From Paramacrobiotus metropolitanus (taxonomy: Eukaryota > Tardigrada > Eutardigrada > Parachela > Macrobiotidae): 64,000 nt of DNA. The notes beneath the pieces were generated by a model. That model searched no databases, was not told the DNA's origin, and saw only the letters and a list, made by a program, of their open reading frames with translations. Made by a program: the position numbers and the translations under genes. The DNA lies in NCBI RefSeq assembly GCF_019649055.1, contig NW_026570248.1:248001-312000 (forward strand), in the 5' to 3' direction. This document shows positions 49,101-60,016 of the stretch, piece after piece; position 1 is the first letter of the stretch; the number at the start of each line of letters is the position of its first letter.

Positions 49101-49645
49101 GTTGGAAAGAATTTTGATTCATGCATATAAAAAATGCACACCACATTTGCCATCTCGTCACTCGTTTGTCGGTAGACGGAGAGTGAAAAATACACTTACA
49201 AATCCGGATGGTATATGGGCAGATTAGCGAACTTGGCCACTAGCGAAGGGGCCAAGATCAATATCATTAATTTATGCCCGCCTTTCCTTATATACACATA
49301 TACCATACAGTGTCCGCCTACTGTAACAGTGTCCTATGGTATCAACCCATGTTGTGGATGACTGGTTGGGAAGTGTAGTCCTCCCAGTCGCTTCCGCCTT
49401 GCTGCTGCCGCTCCACCAGATCCATTGGCATGATGAAACCACACCATGTCGAAGTAATGACCCATTAGTCCATGTTCCGCTCTACCGTTCTTCCCACTAC
49501 GTCAGAAAGAACAGAGGCTAAATTTTTATATGGGTCATGTGTATTGTGTCGGCACAATTACATTACTCACCGCTTATTACAATTATCCGCTCCTAAGTGC
49601 ATGCAGACATATGCCGATATCATTATGGTTGTGTTCACTTAAGCC
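46193..49645. other. Intergenic region with a few coding-like fragments
   Basis: About 3.5 kb. Two short stretches look more coding than the rest: 47032-47160 (42 codons after a CAG acceptor-like site, ending in TAA; contains HYFLQFLKAPQQDPPYG) and 47324-47533 (after TATTTCAG, starts NAAANSGSITAPAAVLEQ, ends in TAA). They do not join in phase and match no family I know. A minus-strand frame at 49021-49154 is also possible. The rest is AT-rich with nothing to report. Confidence 0.35.
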
Positions 49646-51806
49646 ATGGGCGTTGTTTCGTTGCACCTACCGGTCATTGGTGTAATCGCGTGGGCGTACC
49701 TCGTGACTGTCGTTGATAAAGGTATGTACTAGCTCATCCCTGGGATGAAGATGTGACGGTTCTTATTCGTCTAGCATAAAAGTGACCGGAAGTTATCGTT
49801 AGCGCTTAATTTCCCACTGCTGTTCCTATAGCTTCCTCAATTGGTTGCTTTGTTTGTGATTCTATCAACAAAACGGATCCATTTTGCGAAGATCCTTTTC
49901 ATCCCTTCAACAGCACATACGTTGACGTCTGCATGGACGGAAGAGCTGGGATTGTCGGCACCTTTCCCGCCAGATACTGCATAAAAATGAAAGGAGAATC
50001 ACGTAAGCAGGTTGCACCTTATGACTAAGCTCTTTGGAGTAATTTCATTAATGATATGATACTCGAACATCTTTTATAACCTCACCATCAGAGGCATCGA
50101 GTAATGAGCATAATCAGTAATTATAAGCTAGGCCGGTAAACAATATCTAGATCTGCCACGCCAAGGTCCCAGCACTTGGCCCTATATACATCTGCATTTA
50201 CTTAATCATGCAATCATATATCTGCATCATGCGTTTTTAATTAATCTTGATTGCCGGAACAAGTTAATAACAGGCTTGACTTGTAGTAGACATGCAATTT
50301 AGAGAGAAATACGCACCGTTTTTTCTCCCACTCGTATTTTCAGTTTGGTAGTTGATGCTGAGGATCTTTTATGACTGGATGTAAGATCAGTAGAAGTATT
50401 AATATCCTTATGCATACCTGTACGTCTAAAAGTTATTTTGCTTGTTGTAGTTTGATTTATCAGGATTCGTTAGGTGCCTTATTTTAGAAAGTCCTGCATA
50501 AATAGCCAACGAGAACAATTTATTATATATTTCTATTTGCACAAGAATTAAAATATAAATTGTTCAAGTTTTGCTTAATGGGCAACTCATCAGGCAGCCG
50601 GTTGCGTACTTTAAAATCAGAAACATTAGATACTGATTTAGTACTCACCTCACCAGTAAATGCTTTAACCGGCATACTGATGACTGTAATAATTATAAAC
50701 AAAGATACTTAAAATTTGATGTTATTGCGTTTGCTTACGAATATATATAGATATATCAGGAAAAGTTTTGGCTGAACCACAGACTGATGTTATGCACGGT
50801 AGCTTGTACTCACGTTTGGGGCAGTAGAATAGTACTCGATCGTTCTTTCAAAGGATTTCGCAAGGATAGGGTTGGGCAAAAGGAAACATGCAATTTATGT
50901 ATGCACACGCCTACATACGTTGTGTGTGCAATTAATTGTATGTACCCAGTTTTTCTGTTGTTTTTGACAGCGCTTGCAAGCTTTAACGCCTGGCACTGTC
51001 AACCAAAAGCCCAGTGGTCTAATAGTTTGCATGCATAATGCAGAAACTTTCGATTGCCACCGTGAGTATTGATTATTCATGTTAGCACAAGTCTCGTGCT
51101 TTAGAATACTACTGTAAAATCCAAAAAAGTTTCAAATTGGCTAATTGCAGCTACAGTAAGTTATGCCGTTATATGGGCATTCTAGAAATCTGCGCATTCG
51201 ATTTAACACAGTTATTATCAGTCACATCTAAAATGGAAATGCGCAGATGTAAGGATATTTTTCATTGTCAGTTGATCACTGCAGATACACACAAGAAAAG
51301 GTTAAAGGATTCGTCCTAGCTAACAAATTTTTTGTAGCAGCATTTGATACTTCTACTTCCTACTGGGTAGTATTTCTATGAATATCACCCAGTGCAAATA
51401 ATATTATATATTGACCTGTGCTGAGCTAATCCGATCTTGTTGCAGTTGAGGATCAGACATTTTTGTAAGTACCCAAGATAGATGCGTGAAACACCTTTTC
51501 TTGATTTAAAATTATTTACGCAAATTACACATTTAACTTTTTAAAATTTGGCTAATTCGTTTGTTGGCACGATGTTATTGTTGTTCCAGGTACATTCGCC
51601 GCTGCACTGTGGATTCGCTAGGTGATCAGAACGGAATTTTTGTTTGGGAACGAATCAGCTATAAAGGTCATGTTTTAACCTGTGATTTTGATGGATGCAA
51701 TGTTGCAACGAAGCATTTGGCTGATAAAATTATTTTGATGTGGGCCTTACTTTTTGCTTTCGGCTTTATGTTCACGAGAAATTTAGTTTTGGTAGCACCG
51801 AGATGA
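49646..51806 (+). CDS. Quiver-like Ly6/uPAR-domain GPI-anchored protein
   Basis: Exons 49646-49721, 49832-50002, 51446-51464 and 51590-51806; 483 nt, 160 aa, phases consistent. Residues 1-25 are a signal peptide (VIGVIAWAYLVTVV core). The mature part is a three-finger domain: GCFVCDSINKTDPFCEDPF near its start, RYCIKMKGES in the middle, IRRCTVDSLG, and the closing CDFDGCN before a hydrophobic C-terminal tail (ILMWALLFAFGFMF) typical of a GPI signal. The paired CFVC...DPFCEDPF start is that of the quiver/sleepless group, small neuronal GPI proteins that modulate Shaker K+ channels and nicotinic receptors in Drosophila (158 aa there). Which member of the group this is cannot be decided. The third exon is only 19 nt. 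Confidence 0.82.
50003..51445 (+). other. 1.4-kb intron of the quiver-like gene
   Basis: AT-rich intron between the second exon and the 19-nt microexon. Open frames at 50787-51038 and 51137-51319 have no recognisable content. No RNA gene or transposon end was seen. Confidence 0.5.
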
Positions 51807-53254
51807 GATGAATGGGATAGACAATCCATCTCCAATTCAGCTTTGGCATGTTGTACTAGAGAATATAGTACTACCAGTTAGCTTTTCAATTCGGTAAAGT
51901 TTTTAATTTTCATGTCCACGATCATCGATCACTTCTTCATCGAAATCAGTCTATGGTTTGCTGCTTAACTGAATTAGAGTAAAGGATGCGTCCATTCGCC
52001 ATTAAGAATTTGTCATAACCGGCAAAATTAATGTCTTTTCATAACATGCAGATATCAAACATTCCGCTATAATATTATCTCTACGGCTATACATATGTAT
52101 ATCATGGCAATAAATTCAGTTTTTGCAACATATATACATATTTATCGCTTAATAACATTATGGTGCCAGATATGAGAAACTTGATTGATATTTGACCGCT
52201 TTGTGGTTCTTGTTTCCTGTGATCGGCCCGGGAAATGTCGACGGTTATCGAACATAAGCAGTCGTTAACATTTTTCTGATATGGAGTGGGCATTTGCATA
52301 ATTGATAATTTCTCACATTCTAACACAGTTCCGAGAAATCTGATATTCAAAAACCAGATCAACCTATACAGTACACGGGTCCGTATACTCAGCTTCTAGT
52401 GGCGTTACAATAACAGTAAAATTATCGCTCAGTGCGTAATTATAATAATTTATGTACTCGTACCATAGCCTAAGATCATATGCGACATGCAAATTAAAGA
52501 CGGTACTATGCATAAAAATATCTTACAATTAAGAGAATGAGCTTACGATTTTGGATGTTTTTTCAATATTTAAAATTTCATCATTTTAATTAGTGTGGCT
52601 GTTGCTGAATAAAAAAAGTTAAGTGTACCGTGTAAAAAGGAACGCGTTAACTGATTACTGTCGATAGCATGCTATTCGCACAAAAGAGCGCTTTTTGACT
52701 TAAATTACTTACTGTATACAGATATATTGTCGAGTCAACCTGGCACCTTTTCGTACAGGAAGTAAAGTACTTGGGCAAGATATGCCGATCGGATACTAAC
52801 CTACTCCGTAGACCGTAGACAAAACAGAAACGTTACCCGCTTTGAAAAACTCTTGCAAAATGCATCGCTCCGGCGATATTTGGCGCCTTGTTCCTTAAGA
52901 TGTGGTAATTATTATAAAGTTATGACGGTTTTGCTATGTTTTTTTTAGCTTTGACTCTATGAGTACATTAGCTGTACGTAGCCCATGACAGGAGACGTAA
53001 ATGATGAGGTCATAAAGATCCGTACTTCTATAGTAATTTGTATGAATTTCCCGTAAACACTGGCAATAAGCAATCTTTCGTGCATACTCTACGAGTAGGA
53101 GTACAGCGTTATCTTTACTCACTCGAATATTGCTCGACGATTATTTCATTCGGAAACAATCACTTTTTAAGCATCAACCTATAGAAGCGGCCTAATTACA
53201 GAGAAAATTTGTTCTCCTTTTTCCCACAGTTTTGTTTTGGAAATTTTTTTGAAA

Positions 53255-53491
53255 ATGGTAATTTTACTGATATGTGTGGGTTTGGTTTTATGCATCGACC
53301 CCAGCGCGATCGCCTCCCCGCCCTTTTTCCACAATAAACGCAACTTATCGCAACCGTACCGACAACATGCAGTTTTAAGTGCTTTTCATGTGCTGATGTT
53401 TGTTTTTGCATGTGTTGACTTTTTTTCTGCTTTATACTTTTTTCCGCTGGCTTTCATGTTTCCGTGGTATCGCATTTCGATGTTATTTTAA
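53255..53491 (+). CDS. Doubtful 78-aa secreted or membrane peptide ORF
   Basis: ATG at 53255, TAA at the end. The N-terminus (MVILLICVGLVLCIDPS) would work as a signal peptide, and a second hydrophobic stretch lies at about residues 45-75 (HVLMFVFACVDFFSALYFFP). No family match, no intron signals and T-rich DNA, which can produce such hydrophobic frames by chance. Confidence 0.2.
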   Translation: MVILLICVGLVLCIDPSAIASPPFFHNKRNLSQPYRQHAVLSAFHVLMFVFACVDFFSALYFFPLAFMFPWYRISMLF

Positions 53492-53559
53492 CATTCTGGT
53501 TTGTTCTCCGCTGTCTGAAGCTTAGAGGGGGCAGTCGCTTCGTTGCAAGGACAATAAAC

Positions 53560-53620
53560 TTCATTTCATTACATTACACTTCATTAACTTCATTTCATTT
53601 CATTACATTTCATTACATTA
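53560..53620. repeat. Imperfect TTCAT/CATTA simple repeat
   Basis: Low-complexity run of TTCATT, CATTACATT and CATTTCATT units directly left of the foldback-like element. Confidence 0.7.
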
Positions 53621-53623
53621 AGC

Positions 53624-54431
53624 AGGTTGCGGTATCAACGAAGGGGTACGATTGACGATAGAATTAACGACGGGGTACAGTTAACGAACGTTTAAACGGC
53701 AGTACCCGTCGTTATTAACGAAACGAAGGGGGTATCGTTTCGTTAATAACGACGTTGGAATTTAGTAATGAACGACTGGGCCCACATGGACCATTGAGCA
53801 CGAAGACTGCATAGGCTAGTCAGTCTACCCAGTGAATTTCTGCCTGGGCATTCAATCCTGAGTTGCCCTCGACTCGAATTTTCGAAAATTGTGCCAGTCT
53901 CGGCAGTTGTTGAACTTCTGTCAGTGATGTTTTGCCATTTAGAAAGCAAATTAATTTACTTACTTTGTCATAAATATAAAAATTATTGTAAAACTAAAAC
54001 AGTTATACGAGTACTTTGCTGATTCATCAACCAAATGTTCTAACTTCTGTTCTAACCAAATGTTCTAACTTAGCAACTTTGTAGCCTGTACTGTGCATTA
54101 CTGCACAGTGCACACTAACCAGTTTTCAAGAACTTCATGAATTCCAGAATGAAAACACTAATCTTTATAACGTCTGTGCGGAAACTTAAACCGCAGTTCT
54201 CTCTAACGTATTTACATCACATGAAAAATCTGCATTTTGTTATCTTCACGCTGGTAAACGAAATGATGAATGGAGACTGGTTGATAGCAGTTCCTCCCGT
54301 TAATTTCAGGGGCAGTAAATCGTTTAGTGTATAACGCAACCTCTTATTCGAATCAACGGAACATTAAATTACCAACGTTAAAGCCGTCGTTAATTTTGCC
54401 GTTAATCGTATGGCCGTGCAAAACGCAACCT
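53624..54431. mobile_element. Candidate 808-bp non-autonomous element with AGGTTGCG termini
   Basis: Begins AGGTTGCG and ends CGCAACCT. The inverted similarity continues inward: TACGATTGACG...AATTAACGACGG at the left against TACGATTAACG...AATTAACGACGG read from the right. It contains the perfect 20-bp hairpin at 53707-53754 and repeated ACGANGGGGTAC units. It has no coding capacity. No convincing target-site duplication was found, so the exact ends and superfamily are uncertain. Confidence 0.5.
53707..53754. repeat. Perfect 20-bp hairpin with 8-base loop
   Basis: Left arm CGTCGTTATTAACGAAACGA and right arm TCGTTTCGTTAATAACGACG are exact reverse complements. It sits inside the AGGTTGCG element and supports a foldback character. 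Confidence 0.85.
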
Positions 54432-55283
54432 ACTTATTAACTGTAAAGTGTAAACTTGCTAATAACGGCGCTCGCGATGCGGCATCGCGTCGTTGAATCT
54501 CGGTGCTGATCCGCTGATTCATGTTAGGAACGTTTGGAACTTTGGATGCAGTATACGTATGCTCCTTTTGTTCACAACAATGCTACGTAGCTACATCGCT
54601 GGATTCTTACATTTCCACATAACTTACGTTTCTTCTGGACAGTACTTACTACTACTTACGTTACATTGCATTTCTTCTGGAAGCAGTCATCAGCAGACAG
54701 CAGTGAAAACTCGACAACAACTACTAGGAACAAACAAGGGGGAAACCCCTTGGGTTGCCCCTCGACACGATACGCTGTTTAATGCTGCATGAGTTTTCAC
54801 TTTTCAGCATTCAAAAAACTGCTGGCTTCCGCTTGTTTACTTTTGCAGTTATGCTAAGTTATAACACCTTCCGTCTTTGTTTGTTTTGCTCTGAGTGAAC
54901 AAAAGCACAGTCGACTTCCTCAGCATTATAGGTAGAACTTGCGAATTGCCCTGGAATCGACTCGAACAGCTATCTGGTCGCTGTGAATGTGAGAAGAGCC
55001 CAGGTTAGTCGTATGCAACTGCGTAAGTAGACTTCCAGTTAGTTATTGGAATTTGGAGGTACTTCGTTCAAACATTCTCGCTTAACGCTGAATGTTTGTT
55101 TGTGGTATCTCTTATTTGGGGGTTTAGACCCTTATGTCGATATTACGCGATGACTACTTAACTTCAAGAGTGTTAGACTTTAGAGTTTTTTGAGTAACAA
55201 CGAGTATCACCCTCGTTGAAGGTGTTACTGTTCTAATCCAGTGCTTTTTTCAGCAGATCCAGTGTAAATATCTCTGATTCACA

Positions 55284-57907
55284 ATGGCAGTTCGTAAGGC
55301 CACCCATGCTGGAAGCTGGTATCTCTCCGATGGTAAGTAATATAACTGATATTCCTTAAGCCTTTTTTGTAATTGCGGATCCGAGCGTTTCCTTCGCTGC
55401 ATCACCGAATGTGCAGCGACCAGCGAGGAATGTGCGCGTACCCAGCGTGATTCAGCATATATTGGCTGTTTCGTTGTAGGAGCGAAACTGGATCGCCAAC
55501 TTAGTGGCTGGTTGAAAGCGGCAGATGAATCCGAGCCCAGACGGGCTTCGGCTCGTGCTATTATAGCACCGTAAGTGAATAATTATCCTGCCTTAATGAT
55601 GTGATTCCGACATTAGAGCGCGCATCCTTCTTTTTGTAGCCACGCGGGTTATGCTTATTCGGGTCCTTGCGCGGCCTTTGCGTATAACCAGATTGATCCG
55701 TCCACGGTGTAAGTGTTATAGCTGATAATCGCTTCGTGATTAAATTTCCCTTTTGCTGATTTTGAAGATTTATTTTGAACACAGTCAATTCAGACATCGT
55801 ACTTACCAAAATCACCCATGCATTAATGCGTTTCTTGTGGATGCCAAGTTTTTCCTTGCCGTCGACGTATTTCATTTTTTAAGTCCAACAAACATATCTT
55901 TATAGTAAGTTTAAGTATGAAAATATGTTTAACGTATTTTTTAAGTGTACGAGTAGTGAATGTATTTCTGGGTTTTTTTTTGGCCGTTTTGTATCACATG
56001 GATCTTGGTTTGTGTCGTTAATATTAATTTTACCAAACTGCAGAAAACGAATATTTGTTTTGGGACCATCGCATCACGTATATTTGGATGGATGTGCCTT
56101 AACTACGATGAAACAGTATGAAACACCGCTGTACAACCTTCCCATCGATCAGGCTACCGTATCGGATCTACGTGCAACGAAAATGTTCCAAGACATGTCC
56201 CAGCAAACGGATGAGGAGGAGCACAGTCTGGAAATGCATCTGCCTTACATAGCCAAAATCATGGAATCTCGAAAAGGCTCTTTCAGCATCGTTCCTGTTC
56301 TGGTAGGAAATTTGTCAGCGGCAAAAGAAGCGGAATACGGAAGTTTACTCAGTAAATACCTGGATGATCCCACAAATTTATTTGTCGTATCGTCTGATTT
56401 TTGTCACTGGGGTAAGGATACCGAATCTTTATCGATCTCACCTCAGGTTTTACATTTTCGATCTAACTAAGGAATGTGATATGTAGAAAACTAATGGATT
56501 CAGTGGTAATAAGGTTTTTAACATGTTATATCTATATAGTTTATTTTATATATTAAAGTATTTTATGTTTATTGTACACTATTAAATATTTTAATGCATT
56601 TGCATTTATTTTATATCTGTTTTTTGTTTATTATTGTTTATCGTATTTAATTCGTCATGTTTAATGTATGTTTTACGGTACATAAGTCTACATATTTTCG
56701 CTTGGAATTTGTTAAAATGTTGTTTGTTGCAGGAAAACGATTTAATTACATTTATTATAATGCTGCTTGGGGGGAAATTCACGAAAGCATTGAAAAACTG
56801 GACAGGCTGGTATGTAATTCAATTTATAATTTTTACGTAAGCATGCTGGTCTATTTATATCAAAATACTTAGGTACAAGCCGGAGTTCACATGGGTTGCG
56901 TACAGCCGAAAATACAAATCATGGGTGACGCTGAGTGCGATACCACGACTCGCAACGCCATTCTATTTCGGCGTTTCAGGCATTTGGCATTGCTCGTGCG
57001 CGCCAAATATTATTGGTGTAGTCATATTCGCCTAATTACTCTTCTGCATTAAGCCAAAATTTTATAGTTTATTTGTAGTACGTACAAAATTTTTAAATCT
57101 GGCATTTCGGCAACAATTGTAGTGTAGTGGCTATCACGTCAAGGTCAACACCGCGTTTCATTGCGCACTGCCGTACCTTTACGCAACCCATTTGAAATCC
57201 CATCCAACTTGTACTTATAGGTATGCATGAAAAGCAGAAAATGTATTTTGTGACTGTTAAATAATTTCACCCAGGCTGATGGATTCGAGCCTGGTTGCTG
57301 CAACGAATACGAGTTTCTGCATAGTTAAGAGCTTCTTAAAGATTTCACATAATAAAAAAACATTTTATATAATATATATTGATTATATAACTGAGTTCAA
57401 TACGTTTCTGTGTAAGGGTGCAGACTATCAAATTACGAAGCAGCTAATACATTTGAATAAATGAAACATCGGTATAACTAATGTGACTAAGAAGGTATAA
57501 TTAAATGCAACATCTGTACTCGTATTCGGTATAATTAAGGTAAGTAACAAAGTATCTATATTTATATAATACTGCAGCGTGCAGTGTGTGATGGTGAGCT
57601 ACTCACTGAAGTTTGCATGACGATGAAATAGCGCACTAAGTAATGCGGCGTGGTTTTGCTTTAGGGAATGGATATCATCGAAGAACTAAACGCAAAGAAA
57701 TTCCGTGCTTACTTGCAGGAATACGGAAATACGGTTTGTGGTCGTAATCCCATTTCGATTCTGTTGGCAATGTCAGAGTCGTTGCGTGACCGTCCAAATA
57801 TTCCCAAAATGGCGCTCAAGTTTACCAAATATGCTCAGTCGAATCCATGCAAATCGACTCGTGATTCTTCTGTGAGTTATGCGTCGGCCTCGTTGGTTTT
57901 ATATTAG
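55284..57907 (+). CDS. MEMO1: MEMO1 (mediator of ErbB2-driven cell motility 1)
   Basis: Exons 55284-55332, 55480-55570, 55640-55708, 56044-56411, 56733-56809 and 57665-57907; 897 nt, 298 aa (human 297). Strong similarity over the full length: [66 protein letters not shown] and SSVSYAS near the end. The residues that line the metal or active-site pocket in human MEMO1 (His49, His81, Asp189, His192, Cys244) all have counterparts in these motifs. The family resembles class III extradiol dioxygenases; MEMO1 binds copper or iron and acts in receptor-tyrosine-kinase signalling, cell motility and redox balance. The last intron (56810-57664) is the longest and holds nothing recognisable. The ATG at 55284 gives [13 protein letters not shown], aligned with the human start. 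Confidence 0.95.
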
Positions 57908-60016
57908 GATTGTTAATTTTTGATATTTTTACTTGTTAGTTTTTTCTGCTACGCTTAATTGCCGTTATTTTTACCTTGACTGTGTATTCCCTGTTATGCA
58001 GTTTCGTTAAACTTTTACTTTTTCCCTACCCCTTAAATAGCACGCCATTTTGACGTTGGTTTTTGTGCTTACTGCATTACTCACCGTCAATGAAATCTCA
58101 GGGATACGTCCTTCCGTAATAAAGGAAATTGTTGAATGGTTACGCACTGCGATGGCGCTGATTTGTTTTCTACTGATATTTGTTTTCCACTGGTATAGGC
58201 CATTTCAGGATCTGATAATCTGTTTTGAGAAAATTAATTGTGTATTTTATGTGGATTTCAGTTCCTTTTTTGAGTGAGTGTTAATAGTATCGAATGATGC
58301 CTCGGATATAATCAAAATTGTGCGAAAATCTGAATTCAGTTTACTAGTAAAAAGAATTTGGCTGTAGCTTGTGGTGCGCAGTTAATTACTTACTGGAAAG
58401 TCCTACCGCATACATGCGCAATATCGGCTGTTACTAATCTGAGTCATACGAACAGCTATAATTAACCATGTCCGAAGACTGGTTGCGTATTTGGTTGGGG
58501 TTTTTCGTATTAAAGGATGTTAGAATTCGCATCATTATAGTTAAAAGGAACCATGAATTAATGCATGAAACGCATCATTGTAGTATTTGCCGATAGACTG
58601 TTTCGGAACTGGTTTTCCAACTCACGAGGTTGCACAGTGCACACCCGGTGGTTGTTCACAATAGCCGAGTATAGGTGAGGTGTTGTTTTCCTGTTAAAAA
58701 CCTCGTGTTTCAAAGAGTCATCGACCGTATTTTACACTTCTGGTGGCGAGTCGTAGTTGTTTTTCATGGCCTGAGCTGGCCGGCTCTTTCGCAGGTTTCA
58801 CCGGAAATCAAGTTGGCCGGCAACTTGCGAGCCACGTTAGCATGTACTGTACTAACATATCTAACAGTGATCTTGCGCAGTGCGCGTTGACCGGTCAAAG
58901 TTGACATAGGTGATAGCCTGATAGGTAAAACTTCATCCAGATTTTTCTTTTTTAAAGTATGATTTGCGAATCAGGACGGTGGATCTGGTTTGCTTGTGCA
59001 TGTGTGTGCATGTGTATGGTACTGTGTTTTCAGGTGGTGCATGTGGGATTGCTAAGGAACGTTCACTCCTCTTCCAAAAATGATACAGTACTTATATTTC
59101 TCTCGAAAAAGAAGAAAATTTCCTCTTATTCGAGAGAAAAATAAATTTTTATGAATTAAGCATTCAATAATTCATGAAAATATACTACATCTATATGATA
59201 AGCGTATATATACATGGAACATCTGTACTTCTGTTGTACGTCTCGTTTTAGTTTGTAGTTTGTAGCTGTTAAATGCTTCTAGCCAGTATATAGGTACAGA
59301 GCCCAAGAAAGAAGTATGTACCTTAAACAAATAAAATAATTTAAATGTTATTAATATCGTTTTCGCGGTTGTCGTTCGGTTTGATGATTAAACCGGAGTT
59401 TGACCGAAAAGTGGAAACAACTTTTTACACGCTCACGCCGATCGAGTCACAATAATAATACGAGTGCAGTGACGTAGTCGTAAGGCAATCTCGGTACAGG
59501 CGCAGAATCGTTTGTCAGAAAGACTTCACACGACCGCACGTAATGATTTGTTCCAAGCATGAACAACATACAGTACTAGTAACTGTATTATAACAGGATA
59601 AAAATTATTTTGTTACTTTGTGGTCGGGCAATCGATAAAATTGCATCTTCAGTTTTGCCAGACCTTTTATCGATGCATCTTAGTAGGTCTGTGAAATGTG
59701 AGTTCCTGACGCCTGGGAAATAAGTTTCTTTCTGGACTTTGGGACGATGGATGCGTGAACAACACTTTGACAGCTGTTCGTTTGTTATCTGGCTGTCGTT
59801 ATCAAAATTGCGATTTAATAACAGCACCGCACCACCTGGTTCTGTTATCGGATTTTGATGTTTGTCAGCAAGTTGAAGCAATTGTTACCATCTTGTAATT
59901 TTGTTGACTGCACTGCGATTTGCGAATCCGGGAAAACTGCAAGTTCATTTGCCTACCGCGTGGATAGACTGGCATAATAAATCGATTCATGAGAAATGTC
60001 CCAGCAATGAGCAGCT
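57908..60016. other. Intergenic region between MEMO1 and PGAP6
   Basis: About 2.1 kb. The only stretch of note is a 97-codon minus-strand frame at 59588-59881 without an internal ATG; it could be a stray exon or chance. The region upstream of 60017 should contain the PGAP6 promoter, but I see no clear TATA element or other motif. Confidence 0.4.

Larger units (their letters stand above)
51807..55283. other. Intergenic region with a foldback-like element
   Basis: About 3.5 kb between the quiver-like gene and MEMO1. It includes an AATAAA at 52109-52114 (possible quiver poly-A signal), a possible 78-codon ORF at 53255-53491, a TTCAT/CATTA repeat at 53560-53620 and the inverted-repeat element at 53624-54431. 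Nothing else can be supported. Confidence 0.45.
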
